Assembly (NCBI RefSeq): GCF_000733865.1
Contig: NZ_JPOK01000008.1
Location: 39,222 to 83,287 of the forward strand
Source: Mycoplasma buteonis
GTDB lineage: Bacteria > Bacillota_I > Bacilli_A > Mycoplasmatales > Metamycoplasmataceae
DNA: 44,066 nucleotides
Direction of reading: 5' to 3'
This document shows, piece by piece, positions 31,002 through 41,494 of the stretch (positions are counted from its first letter, which is position 1; each line of letters opens with the position of its first letter). The notes beneath the pieces were generated by a model. It did not search any database, had not been told where the DNA came from, and was given only the letters and a program-made list of their open reading frames with translations. Position numbers and translations under genes: made by a program.

Positions 31002-31556
31002 TTATTTTTCACTTTCAGAAACTTTAATACCGTCAAATTCACTAAAAAGTGAATCGAATTGATGTTTAACTTCTGGAGTATCTTCGTTTAAATCATCAAA
31101 AATATTTTCTGATGTTTTAACAGAACGAAGTTGTGAAAAATCAGTATTTATATCATTATTTTGGGTAGAGTTAGGAGTGAAACCTTTTTGATTATTTGGT
31201 TTGTAATTATTAGTAGTGTTATTTCTGCTTTCCATTACTTCACGTGATTCTAGTAATCTGAAGTTAGTTACAGAAACTTCAACATTACGAACTGGTGTAT
31301 TTGTTACTGTTGAGTTGTAAACATTTGAATGTAATTCACCTTCAACCGCTACTAGTGCACCTTTTGTTGCGTATTGTCCGATGTAATCAGCAGTATTTCT
31401 TCAAGCAACTAAGTTAATAAAATCTGTAATTTGATTTTGTCCACTATTTCTACGTGTAATTGCGATAGAAAATCTGACATATGGAATACCGTTTGAAGTT
31501 GAAGCTACAGTAGGTGTAGCTGTTAATCTTCCTACTAAAACAACATTATTAATCAT
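31002..31556 (-). CDS. ssb: Single-stranded DNA-binding protein
   Basis: This 184-residue protein coats single-stranded DNA. The OB-fold covers about residues 1-105 ([60 protein letters not shown]). A low-complexity Asn/Gln/Thr linker follows, then an acidic segment ([10 protein letters not shown]). The protein ends SESEK and lacks the DDDIPF-type tip that normally recruits partner proteins. AGGAGTTAAAA precedes the ATG. Its place between rpsF and rpsR is the usual bacterial arrangement. Confidence 0.95.
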
Positions 31557-31584
31557 TTTTAACTCCTATTCTAAATAAAGAAAA

Positions 31585-31989
31585 TTATTCTTGTGATTCG
31601 CTAGCTTTTTTAACTCTTGGTTGTGAGTTAGTACGTTTTACGAATGGTTTTTTTTGTGAATTTTTGAAACTTTCTTCTCTTTTGTTGAATTGTTTTTTAG
31701 GTTTAGCGTTTAATCCTTTTTCTGAATCAAGGTTAATAACTAAAACTCTTCAAATTTCTTTGATAATGTTTGAACGACGTGTAAATTCAGCGATTTTTGA
31801 ACCTTCTGCTTCAACTAATGCTAAAACATATTGTCCGTGTTTTGATTTATTAATTTCGTATGCTAATTCGTTGTTTTCTAATTTTTCAACTGATTTAACA
31901 CCTTCACCAAAAACTTCTTTAAGTAAGTTTTCAACTACTGATGTTTCAGCTTTAGGATCAACGATTGACATAATTTCGTATTTAATCAT
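31585..31989 (-). CDS. rpsF: 30S ribosomal protein S6
   Basis: This 134-residue small-subunit protein binds S18. The N-terminal 95 residues match S6 (KYEIMSIVDPKAE, GVKSVEKLENNELAYEINKSKHGQYVL, EFTRRSNIIKEIWRVLVINLD). The UGA at 31750 encodes the Trp in EIWRVL. A basic extension of about 35 residues (KPKKQFNKREESFKN and onwards) follows, longer than the standard protein. The ATG at 31987-31989 was chosen because TAAGGAGAAAA precedes it. It leads the rpsF-ssb-rpsR operon behind a structured leader. Confidence 0.96.
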
Positions 31990-32008
31990 TTTTCTCCTTA
32001 TGGTCTTC

Positions 32009-32056
32009 TGCTGGGCTATTGAGTTTTTAATAGCCAAGGAGTATTTCTAGATACTC
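32009..32056 (-). promoter_or_regulatory. Leader hairpins upstream of rpsF (candidate S6:S18 autoregulatory site)
   Basis: Two hairpins lie 20-67 bases before rpsF: GGCTATT/AATAGCC (32014-32020 and 32029-32035) with an eight-base loop, and GAGTAT/ATACTC (32039-32044 and 32051-32056). S6:S18 complexes are known to bind a hairpin with a CCG-containing internal loop in rpsF leaders of many bacteria; the CCCAGC flank here could play that part. The match is by position and shape, not an aligned motif. Confidence 0.5.
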
Positions 32057-32185
32057 TTATTTATATTACCATAATTGTTTTATTTTAATAGTATATTTTA
32101 TAGTTTTTCATTTATTATAAAATAAAGGTTAATTTTTAAACTAAAAACAAGTTTTGTTATAAAAATTGTTGTAATATTTATACAT

Positions 32186-34057
32186 ATGAACAAATTAGTT
32201 ATAGTGGAGTCACCTAATAAGGTCGAAACAATTCAAAAATACTTAGGTAAAGATTATAATGTTGTGGCTAGTGTTGGTCACATTTTAAAAATGAAAACCA
32301 CAGGACAATACGCTTTAGGTATCAACTTAGAAACTTGAGAACCTGAATATAAACTTGATACTACTAAGCGTAAAATAGTTTCTGAAATTAAAAAAGCTCT
32401 CAAAAATGCAGAGCACGTTTATATTGCAACTGACCCTGACCGTGAGGGAGAGGCAATCGGTTCACACTTAGTTAGTTATTTTAAAGTAGAAGATAAATAT
32501 TCAAGAATCAAATACAACGAAATTACTAAGGATGCAATTTTAAAGTCAATTGAAAACGCTGGAGAGTTAAATTTTTCTTTAATAAATGCACAAAAAGCAC
32601 GTCGCATGCTTGATCGAATTATTGGTTTTAGATTAAGTAAATTAATGCGTGGAAAACTTAAAAATACACCAGGAACACCAAGTGCAGGTAGAGTACAATC
32701 AATCGCTTTAAAACTTGTTGTAGATCGTGAAAACGAAATTCAAAGTTTTATTCCTGAAAAATACTCTAAATTACACGCTAAAATTTCAAGTAATCCAGTT
32801 CTAGCTTACTATTATAATGCAGACAATCCTTCTGATCGTAAAGAGTGAATTTTCGAAAATCAATTAGATGCAATTAAAAAAGATTTTGAAAAATTACCAA
32901 AAGAATTAAAAGTTTCAGAAGTGAAAGTAACAACGCGTACTGTAGGTGCTGTATTACCTTTCAAACAAGCTGTTTTATATCGTAAAAGCCCTTTAAGTTC
33001 ACAATCAACACAATTTGCAGCTCAAAAGCTTTATGAAGGATACGGTGAAGGTGGACTTATTAGCTACCCAAGAACAGACTCAACACGTTTAAGCCAAACT
33101 TTTGTTGATGAAGCTCAAGAATTTATTATTAAAAAATGAGGTAAAGATTACGTCGCTACTGAAATCAAAGGTTTCAGTGGAGATCAAGATGCTCACGAGG
33201 CAATTAGACCAACAAATATAGAATTAAATCCTGAAAGTGCTAAAGCTCTTTATCCTGCAATGACTGAAGGTGAGTACAAAGTTTATAAATTAATTTACGA
33301 AACAACCTTACAAGCATTGATTAAACAACCAATTCGTGAAATTAAATCATACACATATTTAGCTGATAAATATGTATTTAAAAACTCATATAGCCGTATT
33401 AAATTTGATGGTTACTATGTGGTTACAGGTAAGCAAATTGATGATTTAGATCCAGATTATCAAGAAAATCAAATTATAGCCGTTGATGAATTTGTTTTTG
33501 AAGATCATCAAACAAAACCAGCACCACGCTATAATGATGGTTCACTAATTGAAGCTTTAGATAACATTAAAGTTGGACGCCCTTCAACTTTCGCAACTAC
33601 CGTTAAGATTATTAAGGAAAGAAATTACGTTAAACGCGAAGGAAATCAACTTATACCTACTGAATTTGGGATGATTGTATTAAAAAACTTAATTGCTGCT
33701 TTCCCGAATATTATTAATGAAGGTTATACCGCAGAAGTAGAAGAAGAGCTTGATCAAATTTCAGAAGCACAGCTTGACAAAAATAAGGTTATGCAAGATT
33801 TTTGAGTCAGATTTAACGAAGAATACGCAACAGCAACTGATAAAATTCAACCATATACATTCAAGCTATACGAAGTAGATGAACCATGTCAAAATGACCA
33901 AGGTCAATTACTTATTCGTAGCAATAAAAAAGGTCAGAAATTTGTTGGATGTAAAAACTTCCCAAGTTGCAAATTTACTCGTAATTTAACTGATGAAGAA
34001 AAAGCTATTGTAAATGAACAAGAAAATGGTTCAAATCAAAACGAAGACGATGAGTAA
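32186..34057 (+). CDS. topA: DNA topoisomerase I
   Basis: This 623-residue type IA enzyme relaxes negative supercoils. The Toprim domain has VIVESPNK (Glu) and [10 protein letters not shown] (DxD and Glu). The nucleophile is Tyr294 in [21 protein letters not shown] and [13 protein letters not shown] are further type IA motifs. UGA codons encode Trp in ETWEPEY, KEWIFE, KKWGKD and DFWVRF. The C-terminus has one degenerate zinc-ribbon-like unit (one Cys in EPCQND, two in [11 protein letters not shown]) rather than several. No ribosome-binding site is seen; TAATAT ends eight bases before the ATG. It diverges from rpsF and converges on the lipoprotein genes. Confidence 0.97.
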
Positions 34058-34077
34058 ATTTCTTCTTGATTAAGATA

Positions 34078-34107
34078 AAAAAGTTGACAATTAGTTGTCA
34101 ACTTTTT
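34078..34107. terminator. Shared terminator between convergent topA and lipoprotein gene
   Basis: Thirteen-base arms AAAAAGTTGACAA and TTGTCAACTTTTT around TTAG, followed by T-rich sequence on both strands. The stop codon of the minus-strand lipoprotein (34091-34093) is at the loop, so one 30-base element serves both genes. Confidence 0.85.
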
Positions 34108-35815
34108 CTTTATTTAAGTTTTTCAAAATTTCAGTAACTGAATAAATTTTATTCTCACTTCCCAGACCTAAATCATTAAGTATTTCAAAATTTTCTAAAA
34201 ATTGATCTGCATTTTCATAACCTGATATTCAAAATGGTAATAATGCATCACTAACTCTACTATTTATTGAAAATACTGGATTAAATTGTTTGATAGAATT
34301 ATCAATTCCGATTACAAACTCTTTGGTTTCTATTGGTTCAAAGTATTGAACTAGATAATTATTTTGTTGTGCTTCATAAATTTCAACCAAACTTTGTGCA
34401 GCTTCTTTGATTTGTTTCTTAATAACAGCATCATCTTTATTTTCTTTACTTGAAATAGTTTTTATAATTTTTATGTATTTATTTAAAAAATCATCATATT
34501 TTTCTTTAAAATCTTCGAAAGATAAATAAGTTACATCTTGATACAATTTAGGTTTATATGAAATTTCTATTTTTTGATCAAGTAATTTTCCGAAAGAATC
34601 CATCTTACCATGTAGTTGAATTTTTACGTCTGAGCTTTTTTCATAAATTGGTATTGATATCTTATAAAAAGTTAAATCTTTACTATATTTTTTAAGTAAG
34701 CTATCAGATTTTTTAACGGTAGAAATTAAATCATCACTCTTAATATTTTCTATTTCTCGAGTTAAATCACTAATATTAATGTCATCGGTATTAATATTTT
34801 CTTTGCTGTAAAAAGGTGCTTCTTTACCAAAAAATTCGTTGTATTCAATTTGAAAAAAATCTTTTTTTAAAAATTTTGCAGCAATATTTTTTCAAGTTAT
34901 ACTATCACTATTGACTAAAATATCTAATGTATTATTTCATGGTGCTAAAATTTTTGTAACTTTAATATTTTTTATTGGAGCTGAATTTGTTTTTCTGGTT
35001 AACATAGCAGAAAAATCTAAAGTTTTACCTATAAGTTTTTCTAATTTATGTGCAAAAGACAAAATAGCAACATTATTTGATAAACCATAATGTTTTTGAT
35101 AAAACTCTGCAAAGTCTAGAATTTTCTTATCATTTTTTTGTATTTTTAAAAGCAATTTATTGCTATCAATTTCTAATTCATTATTTTCGCTCGATATTTC
35201 CGTATAAGAAGTTCCTTTTCCTAATTTATGAAAAACCGGAAAATTATCATTGCTTTTTATTAATGGTTCAGAACTATTTTCTAGTTTGTAATTTATATGT
35301 ATTTTTAATAGTTCATTTATTCAATCTTTAACTTTTTTATCTTTTAAGTTTAAATCTTCTTTTAACTTTTCATAATCAGGATGGTTTTTGTCAAAAGCAT
35401 TTTCTGATGTTAATAAATTAAAGCTTTTTAAATTATTTTGAATTTCTTTTTGAATAATTAATATTTTTAAATAATCTAAGTAAATATTGATTTTAAATAC
35501 TTCATTTAAAATTTCTATATTTTGCTCTTGTGTATTTAATTTTTTATTTATTCTTCTTATCTTTTCAATTAAATTTTTAAATTCATTTAGTTGGTTTTGG
35601 TACATGAATTTGTTTAAATCACTACTTAATAAATAAGTTAAAGCTTTTTTGTTAAATTTTGAATTTAAATTTGAAAATTCAGATTCTTTTAAAAATTTAT
35701 TTTGCTCATTTTCTTCTTTTGAAATGTATTTTTCATTTTTTACTTCTTGACAGCTAGCTGAAATTAATGGTATCATAACTGGCATTGCAAAAGTAAATAA
35801 TATTTTTTTAAGCAT
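34091..35815 (-). CDS. Lipoprotein, paralog 1 of a tandem pair (574 residues)
   Basis: A lipoprotein signal peptide (MLKKILFTFAMPVMIPLISASC, C22) is followed by a Lys/Asn/Glu-rich body of unknown fold. It is clearly homologous to the next gene upstream: both share the N-terminal FNKKALTYLLSSDLNKF / FNKTSLLYLLNTDLSGI block, the middle YQKHYGLSNNVAILSFAHKLE / YQKYSPLLDNLAISHFANKIK block, IEISYKPKLYQDVTYLSFEDF near the C-terminus and PFWISGY at the end. Six UGA-type interruptions are Trp codons. TTTGGAGAAAT precedes the ATG. No enzyme motif was seen; a surface antigen or substrate-binding role is only a guess. Confidence 0.88.
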
Positions 35816-35832
35816 TATTTCTCCAAATCTAA

Positions 35833-35862
35833 ATAATATAAAATTTCTCTTTTTTAAAACAA
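35833..35862 (-). promoter_or_regulatory. Putative promoter of lipoprotein paralog 1
   Basis: TTGTTT (35857-35862) and TATTAT (35833-35838) on the minus strand are 18 bases apart, 18 bases before the ATG. No terminator separates this gene from paralog 2, so read-through is also possible. Confidence 0.4.
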
Positions 35863-35904
35863 AATTATTTATATTTTCGTTAGCTAAATATAATTTTATT
35901 TTTA

Positions 35905-37620
35905 CTATTTAATTCTACTTAATATGTCAGGAACTGAATTAGCTTTAATTTTTTCTAAATCAGGTCATAAATACGAACTTCTTAGATTAACTCAAAAGTC
36001 ATCTTGTAAATCATAACCTGATAATCAAAAAGGTACAATGTTATTTTCTTGTTGACTATTTACTATAAATAAAGGTTTAAAATCATTGTAATATGAAGAT
36101 GAATCTTCCATTGCTACTAAAAACTCTTTAACTTCTATGGCAGGTTGTGAATAATAAATTTTAAGCTCGTTTAATTTACTTTCTAAGATTTCAACTAAAG
36201 CAATTGATGCTTGATTTGCATATCGAACAGCAAGTTTTTTATTATTGTCATTTGAACTTTCTGCAAGCTTATATGCTTGAATGTAATTATCTAAAAAAGC
36301 GTCATAAACTTCTTTAAATTCATCAAATGATAAATAGCTAGCTTCTGAATATAATTTTGGTTTATATGTAACTTTAATTTTTTGATCTCAATCATATTTC
36401 AACTTATCAAAAGTAATTTCGATCTTTGTATTTTTATCTTTGACGTAAATTGGAATAGAAATTTTATAAAAATTAAGTTTTTTATCATACTTTTTGAGTA
36501 ATTCATTAGATTTCTTGACAACAGAAATTAAATCATTTTCTTTAATTTTACGAAGTTCATCTATTAAATCATCAAAATCTTTTTGTGATATTTCTTGACC
36601 AGAAAGGTCGTTTGATGTTCTAAGTGCAATAATTTTTGCGACATTTTTTAAAGTTATACTGTCACTATTTAGTAATATATCAAGCAAATTATCTTTATTA
36701 AGATTTATCTTGCTAACTTTAATTTCTTTTATTGGCTCTAAGATGCTTTTTCAGCTCAAAGCTTCTTTGTAATCAAAATCTTGATCTATAAGATTTTTAA
36801 TTTTGTTGGCAAAATGGGAAATTGCTAAATTATCCAATAAAGGACTATACTTTTGATAAAAGTCTACAAATTTATTAAATGATTTATCATTTTTAACTTT
36901 CATTTCATCTGCAATTTTTTGATTTTCTTTGGGTAAGTTAACTTCCTCGCTAAAAACTTCGCTGTGCTGAAAATCATTTTTAATTTCTGTTATAGCTGGA
37001 TAACTTTTAAAATTATCTCAAGGTAGATCACGAATTCCATTTGAAATATAATAATTTTCATTTGCAAAAAAATCTAATGGAGCATTTCATCAAGGTTTTT
37101 CTTTTTCTGATGAATCTTTAAAAGTAATTATTTCGTATTTATTTTTTGTATTTCATATGTTTTTTAAATTAAAGGTAATATCTTCCGAATGTGGAAGCGT
37201 CTTAAAAAAACTTATTTTTTCGGCAAAATACTGAATATCTTTTTGTAAAGTTATTGATTTAAGATAATCTAAATAAAAGTTTATTTTAATTATTTCATCT
37301 TCCGTATCTTGATTTTTATTTTTATTTAATTTTTGATTTATAGTTTTAATTCATTTTTGAAATTCTTTAAACTCATTAATTTGTGAATTGCTAAAGATTC
37401 CAGATAAATCTGTATTTAATAAATATAAAAGACTTGTCTTGTTAAATTTATCATTTATATTAGTAAATTCACCATAATCATCAGTATTACTTTCAGTTAA
37501 ATTTTTTAATTCTCGTTTCTTTTGTGTTTTTTCAGATTCACTGTCCACTTTCTGACAACTAGATGACAGTAAAGGTAAAGAAACTATTGGTGCTGCTATG
37601 AATAATAATTTTTTTAACAT
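35905..37620 (-). CDS. Lipoprotein, paralog 2 of a tandem pair (571 residues)
   Basis: The signal peptide ends LSSSC (MLKKLLFIAAPIVSLPLLSSSCQ, lipid-modified Cys at 22). Body composition and block order match paralog 1, with the extra Trp-rich stretch KPWWNAPLDFFANENYYISNG. Shared C-terminal blocks include IKVTYKPKLYSEASYLSFDEFK and NIVPFWLSGYDLQ. Many Trp codons are UGA, including the adjacent pair in KPWWNA. TTGGAGGAATA precedes the ATG and the gene ends with TAG 89 bases before paralog 1 starts. Family not recognised; tandem duplication is the simplest origin, now highly diverged. Confidence 0.88.
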
Positions 37621-38349
37621 TATTCCTCCAATTTAAAAACAATCAAAACTTTTTACTAATTTTGTATGTATTAACATAAACTTGCTTAAATAAAGCAGTT
37701 TTAAAGTTGGTATATTTTAAACTTTTTATATTTTCTTCATAAATAAGTAAAAAGTTAACTAGTTAAAAAAATAGTAGAGAGAAAAATCATTTTTTTATTT
37801 TCTAACATATAAATTTTATTCTTTTTCCGAAAAAATAAATTTTTATTAAAGTATATGAAAATTATCATTTTTGATTTTTTCCAGTATAAGGAAGGTAAAA
37901 ATATAAAGAATCAACAAAATATTTTTCCTTTTTTGTAATTTAAAAAATAAAAATTTACTTTTAGTTTTATTAAGTATTTTGAACTATGTCATATTTTAAA
38001 AATGAATTTATTTTTATTAAATGTCATTAATTGTAATTATTTTTTTATACTAATAATAAAAAAGTAAGGAAGCCTCCTTACTTTAAAATTGTTAAATTTT
38101 GTGTGACTTTTTCTAAATAATAATATCGCATTACAAAAGTATTATTTTTGAAAAAAATCTAGCAAAAGTTAGAACTCAATTTTTATAATATTTTATATAT
38201 AAAAAATAAATTAATACTACCTGCAGAAAATAAATAATTATTAATTTTGCAAATATACTGCATAAAAAATATCAATCTTTTTATTTAGAAGATTAGCGTT
38301 TCTATTTGTGTAAAAATAATTCAAGAATAATTTGATTTTTTTACTTTAA
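37621..38349. other. Gene-free AT-rich region of about 730 bases
   Basis: No frame here reaches a credible gene length even with UGA read as Trp. The longest plus-strand start (ATG at 37856) gives 27 residues. The region carries the upstream sequence of lipoprotein paralog 2, a strong hairpin at 38061-38084, and about 265 bases of unexplained DNA between that hairpin and the rlmD stop. Confidence 0.7.
38061..38084. terminator. Bidirectional terminator downstream of rlmD
   Basis: Ten-base arms AAAGTAAGGA and TCCTTACTTT around AGCC; the minus strand continues TTTTATTATTAG. It is the first good terminator after rlmD although it lies about 265 bases past the stop, leaving a long 3' untranslated region or an unrecognised small RNA. 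Confidence 0.75.
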
Positions 38350-39687
38350 TTATTCCTCTTTTGATATTAAGGTTATCGTTTCAATATGATGTGTATTTGG
38401 GAACATATCGTAGCTTTGGAAGTATTTAACTGTATATCCTTGTTTTTCAAAATATGCTATATCTCTAATCAAGGTTCTCGGATCACAAGACATATAAATT
38501 ATATTTTTAACCTCGCTAGTAGAAAGCAAATCTATTAAAGCTTCATTTAATCCACTACGAGGAGGGTCAAGCAAGACTAAATCATAACTTTTTATTTTTA
38601 CTTTTTTAATTAACTGAAAAACATCACCGTTAAGATACTCAAAGTTTTGAATTGAGTTTATTTTACCGTTTACATTGCTATCATCGGTTGCAGAAGCTTC
38701 TAATTCAATACCAATTATTTTTTGTGACTTATTAGCTACTAGTTGTCCAATTACTCCTACACCAGAAAATAAATCAATGATTCTGTTATACCTTGTGTTG
38801 CTTAATTCTTGAATTTTGTTAAACATTTGAGAACTAATTTCATCATTAATTTGAAAAAATGATTCATTGGAAACTATGAACTTTTTATCTAAAAGATGCA
38901 TGTAAAAAGTTTCTTTTGAATAAATAACACTTTCCTTGTTACCTACCTGAGTTATTTGAGTCATATAAATTACATTGTCAAGGTTTTGTTTCAAATAATC
39001 AATTAAGTTGTTTTCTAACTTAAAAGTATCTTTAGTTTTTAATTTAATAGCTACTTGATTTTTAGCATTAACTCTAAGTGATATTTCTACGAAATTACTG
39101 AGCTTTGAATTTGCTTGTGAACTAGCAAAATAGTACTTATTAATTAGTGTTAAAAATTCTTCTAACACGTAGTTTAGTTGCGGAACATTTAATTTTTTAT
39201 TACTAATAGCTTCTAAATTTTTGCTTTTTGGAAAATATTCAAAAGCTTGTAATTGATTATTAAACACTTTTAATGCATAGCGAACTTTATTACGGTAATT
39301 AAATTGGTGCTTAGCTGGTACAAAATCGTGATAAACATTTAAATCAACCTTTGTATTTCTACTTAAAAGCATTTTTAAGTAGTTATTTTTAAATTCTATT
39401 TGGTCTGAATAATTTAAATTGATAAGTGAAGCACTAGGCATGCGAGAAAAACCAATACGTTTATCACTGGTTTTTAAGTACTGTGTTACTTTTGCGAAGT
39501 AATTTTTACCACTTTTATTAATGATTTGAACCTTTGCAGTTTCACCAGGAAATAAGTCATAAACAAAAATAGCTTGTTTATTTTCTCGATATGTACCTAA
39601 CCCTTCAAAACTTAGCTCAGTAGCGGTGATCTGAATAACTGAATTAATCTTCAGCTCTGCAAAGATAGATGAGGTTGATTTTTCCAT
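38350..39687 (-). CDS. rlmD: 23S rRNA (uracil-5-)-methyltransferase, RlmD/RumA family
   Basis: This 445-residue enzyme makes 5-methyluridine in 23S rRNA using S-adenosylmethionine. An N-terminal TRAM-like domain (about 10-65: SVIQITATELSFEGLGTYRENKQ) is followed by the methyltransferase core: IIDLFSGVGVIGQLVANKS, GIELEASATDDSNVN, LVLLDPPRSGLNE and MSCDPRTLIRD with the catalytic cysteine. The FeS-cluster cysteines of E. coli RumA are not evident. The ATG at 39685-39687 was preferred because AAGGAAAAAAGAT precedes it; the gene overlaps rsmD by 44 bases. It contains no UGA codon, unusual for its length here. The exact target base cannot be told from sequence. Confidence 0.9.
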   Translation of the reverse strand: MEKSTSSIFAELKINSVIQITATELSFEGLGTYRENKQAIFVYDLFPGETAKVQIINKSGKNYFAKVTQYLKTSDKRIGFSRMPSASLINLNYSDQIEFKNNYLKMLLSRNTKVDLNVYHDFVPAKHQFNYRNKVRYALKVFNNQLQAFEYFPKSKNLEAISNKKLNVPQLNYVLEEFLTLINKYYFASSQANSKLSNFVEISLRVNAKNQVAIKLKTKDTFKLENNLIDYLKQNLDNVIYMTQITQVGNKESVIYSKETFYMHLLDKKFIVSNESFFQINDEISSQMFNKIQELSNTRYNRIIDLFSGVGVIGQLVANKSQKIIGIELEASATDDSNVNGKINSIQNFEYLNGDVFQLIKKVKIKSYDLVLLDPPRSGLNEALIDLLSTSEVKNIIYMSCDPRTLIRDIAYFEKQGYTVKYFQSYDMFPNTHHIETITLISKEE

Positions 39688-40192
39688 ATCTTTTTTCCTT
39701 AAAAATTCTATAACGCTCAGGTACTTCAATTAAATCAGCTACATCTGTTTCAATGATAATTTCACCATCAGCATTTAATGTTTCTTTATGTGCTAAGGTT
39801 TTTAAAATTTCATTAACCATTTGTGTTTGTTTAAACGGAGCATCTATAAATATAAAGTCAAAAGGTTGTGAATTTCTAGTCACAAAATTTCTTGCATCTG
39901 TATTTAAAACAGAGATATTATCTGCCTTAACGATTTTGACATTATTAACTATAGTTCGATAAGCAATTTTGTTTAAATCTAATGCAACAACATCTTGAGC
40001 GCCACGGCTAGCCGCTTCAATTGCTCAAGCTCCTGAACCAGAAAATAAATCTAAGCAACTTTTACCTTCTAATTTAAATTGTAAACTACTAAAAACTGCC
40101 TCTCGAACTTTATCGGTTGTTGGACGTGTGCTGTCAATATTAGGTTGTTCTAATTTTATATGTCTATATTTTCCTGCTATAACTCTAATCAT
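39644..40192 (-). CDS. rsmD: 16S rRNA (guanine-966-N2)-methyltransferase, RsmD family
   Basis: This 182-residue enzyme methylates G966 of 16S rRNA. The start MIRVIAGKYRHIKLEQP and RPTTDKVREAVFSSL are signature segments. The S-adenosylmethionine site is LDLFSGSGAWAIEAASRGA, with one UGA as Trp where Leu is usual. The catalytic motif that is normally DPPY reads IDAPF here. AAAGGAAATT precedes the ATG. It follows the chromate-transporter pair by 14 bases and overlaps rlmD, so it lies mid-operon. Confidence 0.92.
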
Positions 40193-40206
40193 AATTTCCT
40201 TTCTAA

Positions 40207-40911
40207 CTAAAATCCATAAACTAAATGTGGTATTATTCCAAGCATTAAGATTGAAAGAACTACATTTATAATAATTACGATAAATAATGATTTTTTAAAT
40301 TTAACACAAACAGCAGCAATAATAACAGCTAAAATTACATAAACGTACAGTAAAATTTTACGAAGATATCCAATAGGTGTCGTAATATCAAACAAAGCTG
40401 CTAAGCTGTGTGGTTTTTGTTCTAAATCTACTTTTCCAAAGTATTCAGTAATTCCTTTGTTAAAGTAAAATTCAGGTAATAAAATGCTAATTAATAATTG
40501 AACTGATAAAGCTATCATAATTCCTGCTACAAGAGGTTTAGAAATAATTAATAAATTTTGCATCATTTTGTTATGTTCAAATTTATTAATGTATTTCATC
40601 GCAAGCAGCATCATGCCAATTGCTGGTAAGCAAAAAACTAAGTATGTTAAAAACATCGCTAAGTAGCCTCATCATTCACCATTTGCTACTAAATATCCAC
40701 TAAAAAAAGCAAATTTAGTGGAAACAACTCCGGGAGTTGAGTTTGAAACTGTAAAAACTTGATTAATGGTATTATCATCAATTTGACTACCAAAATTTTT
40801 AGCTAATAAATTTCAAAATCAGCTAAAAATCGGCATAAATACTTGTCCACCACCAAAGACAATTAGTGAAATTAAAATAATTAAAGGAATACTAACCAAG
40901 AGTGCTATCAT
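40207..40911 (-). CDS. Chromate transporter (CHR) family protein, short form, second of pair
   Basis: This 234-residue membrane protein is one half of a CHR-type transporter, expected in the cell membrane. The CHR signature appears near the N-terminus: LIVFGGGQVFMPIFSWFW, then VSNSTPGVVSTKFAFFSGYLVANGEWWGYLAMF. Several hydrophobic segments follow (FLTYLVFCLPAIGMMLL, LVAGIMIALSVQLLISILL, YVYVILAVIIAAVCV, LFIVIIINVVLSILMLG). UGA codons encode Trp in SWFW and EWWGY. AAAGGAGATAGTA precedes the ATG, which lies 20 bases inside the preceding CHR gene. Short CHR proteins usually work as pairs. Chromate itself is unlikely to be the natural substrate; sulfate or another anion is possible. Confidence 0.88.
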
Positions 40912-41494
40912 TACTATCTCCTTTATTTATTTTTCTATTTTTAATAAAGTAATAAATAATATAAACCAGAAAGACTACAATAATTGGAACAATCGGAATA
41001 TTATAAGGGTTTGGTACAAAAACAGTATAAACTAGGCTAAAAGAAAAAATAATAATTCATAATGGGAGTGACATTTTCTTATTAGCTTCTTTTAAATAAC
41101 GATATCCAAAAGCAAAAAGAAATACAATAATTGAAATTAAAGTTCCAATTGCAATGTAATGAATTCATTCGGTTGGAATATAACTAAATAATTTAAACAA
41201 TCCAAAAGCAAATAAAATGTGTGGAATCATAGCGATTAAAGTTACTATTATTCCTTTTACTTTACCTAAGCAATAGCAAGCGATATAACTAGTGGTTTGT
41301 ATAACGCTAGCTCCTGGAAGCATATTTGTAATAATTACAACTTTATCAAATTCCTTTTTTGTCATTCATTTTTTATTATCTACACATTCACGTTTAATAA
41401 TTGGCATTAGTGCATTACCACCACCAAAACCGATAAAAGTAATTTTGATTAAAAATCAAAAAACACTTCAAAATGAAACTTTTTTATTTTCCAA
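40892..41494 (-). CDS. Chromate transporter (CHR) family protein, short form, first of pair
   Basis: This 200-residue membrane protein is the other half of the pair. It has FWFLIKITFIGFGGGNALMPIIKRECV, then WMTKKEFDKVVIITNMLPGASVIQTTSYIACYCLGKVKG; the PGP of the family reads PGA. Hydrophobic helices follow (IIVTLIAMIPHILFAFGLF, IAIGTLISIIVFLFAFGY, PLWIIIFSFSLVYTVFV). No ATG lies before the conserved start, so the likely initiator is TTG at 41492-41494 (ENKKVSFWSVF), which overlaps the lipoprotein stop by 11 bases and suggests coupling. It overlaps its partner by 20 bases. Confidence 0.85.

Noticed and set aside
37856-37939. Plus-strand ATG giving a 27-residue peptide in the gene-free region.
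   Set aside because: Too short, no ribosome site, and composition is ordinary AT-rich noise.
40207-41494. The two CHR genes as one full-length transporter broken by a frameshift.
   Set aside because: Each half has its own FGGG signature and the second has its own strong ribosome site, matching the known paired short-CHR arrangement.
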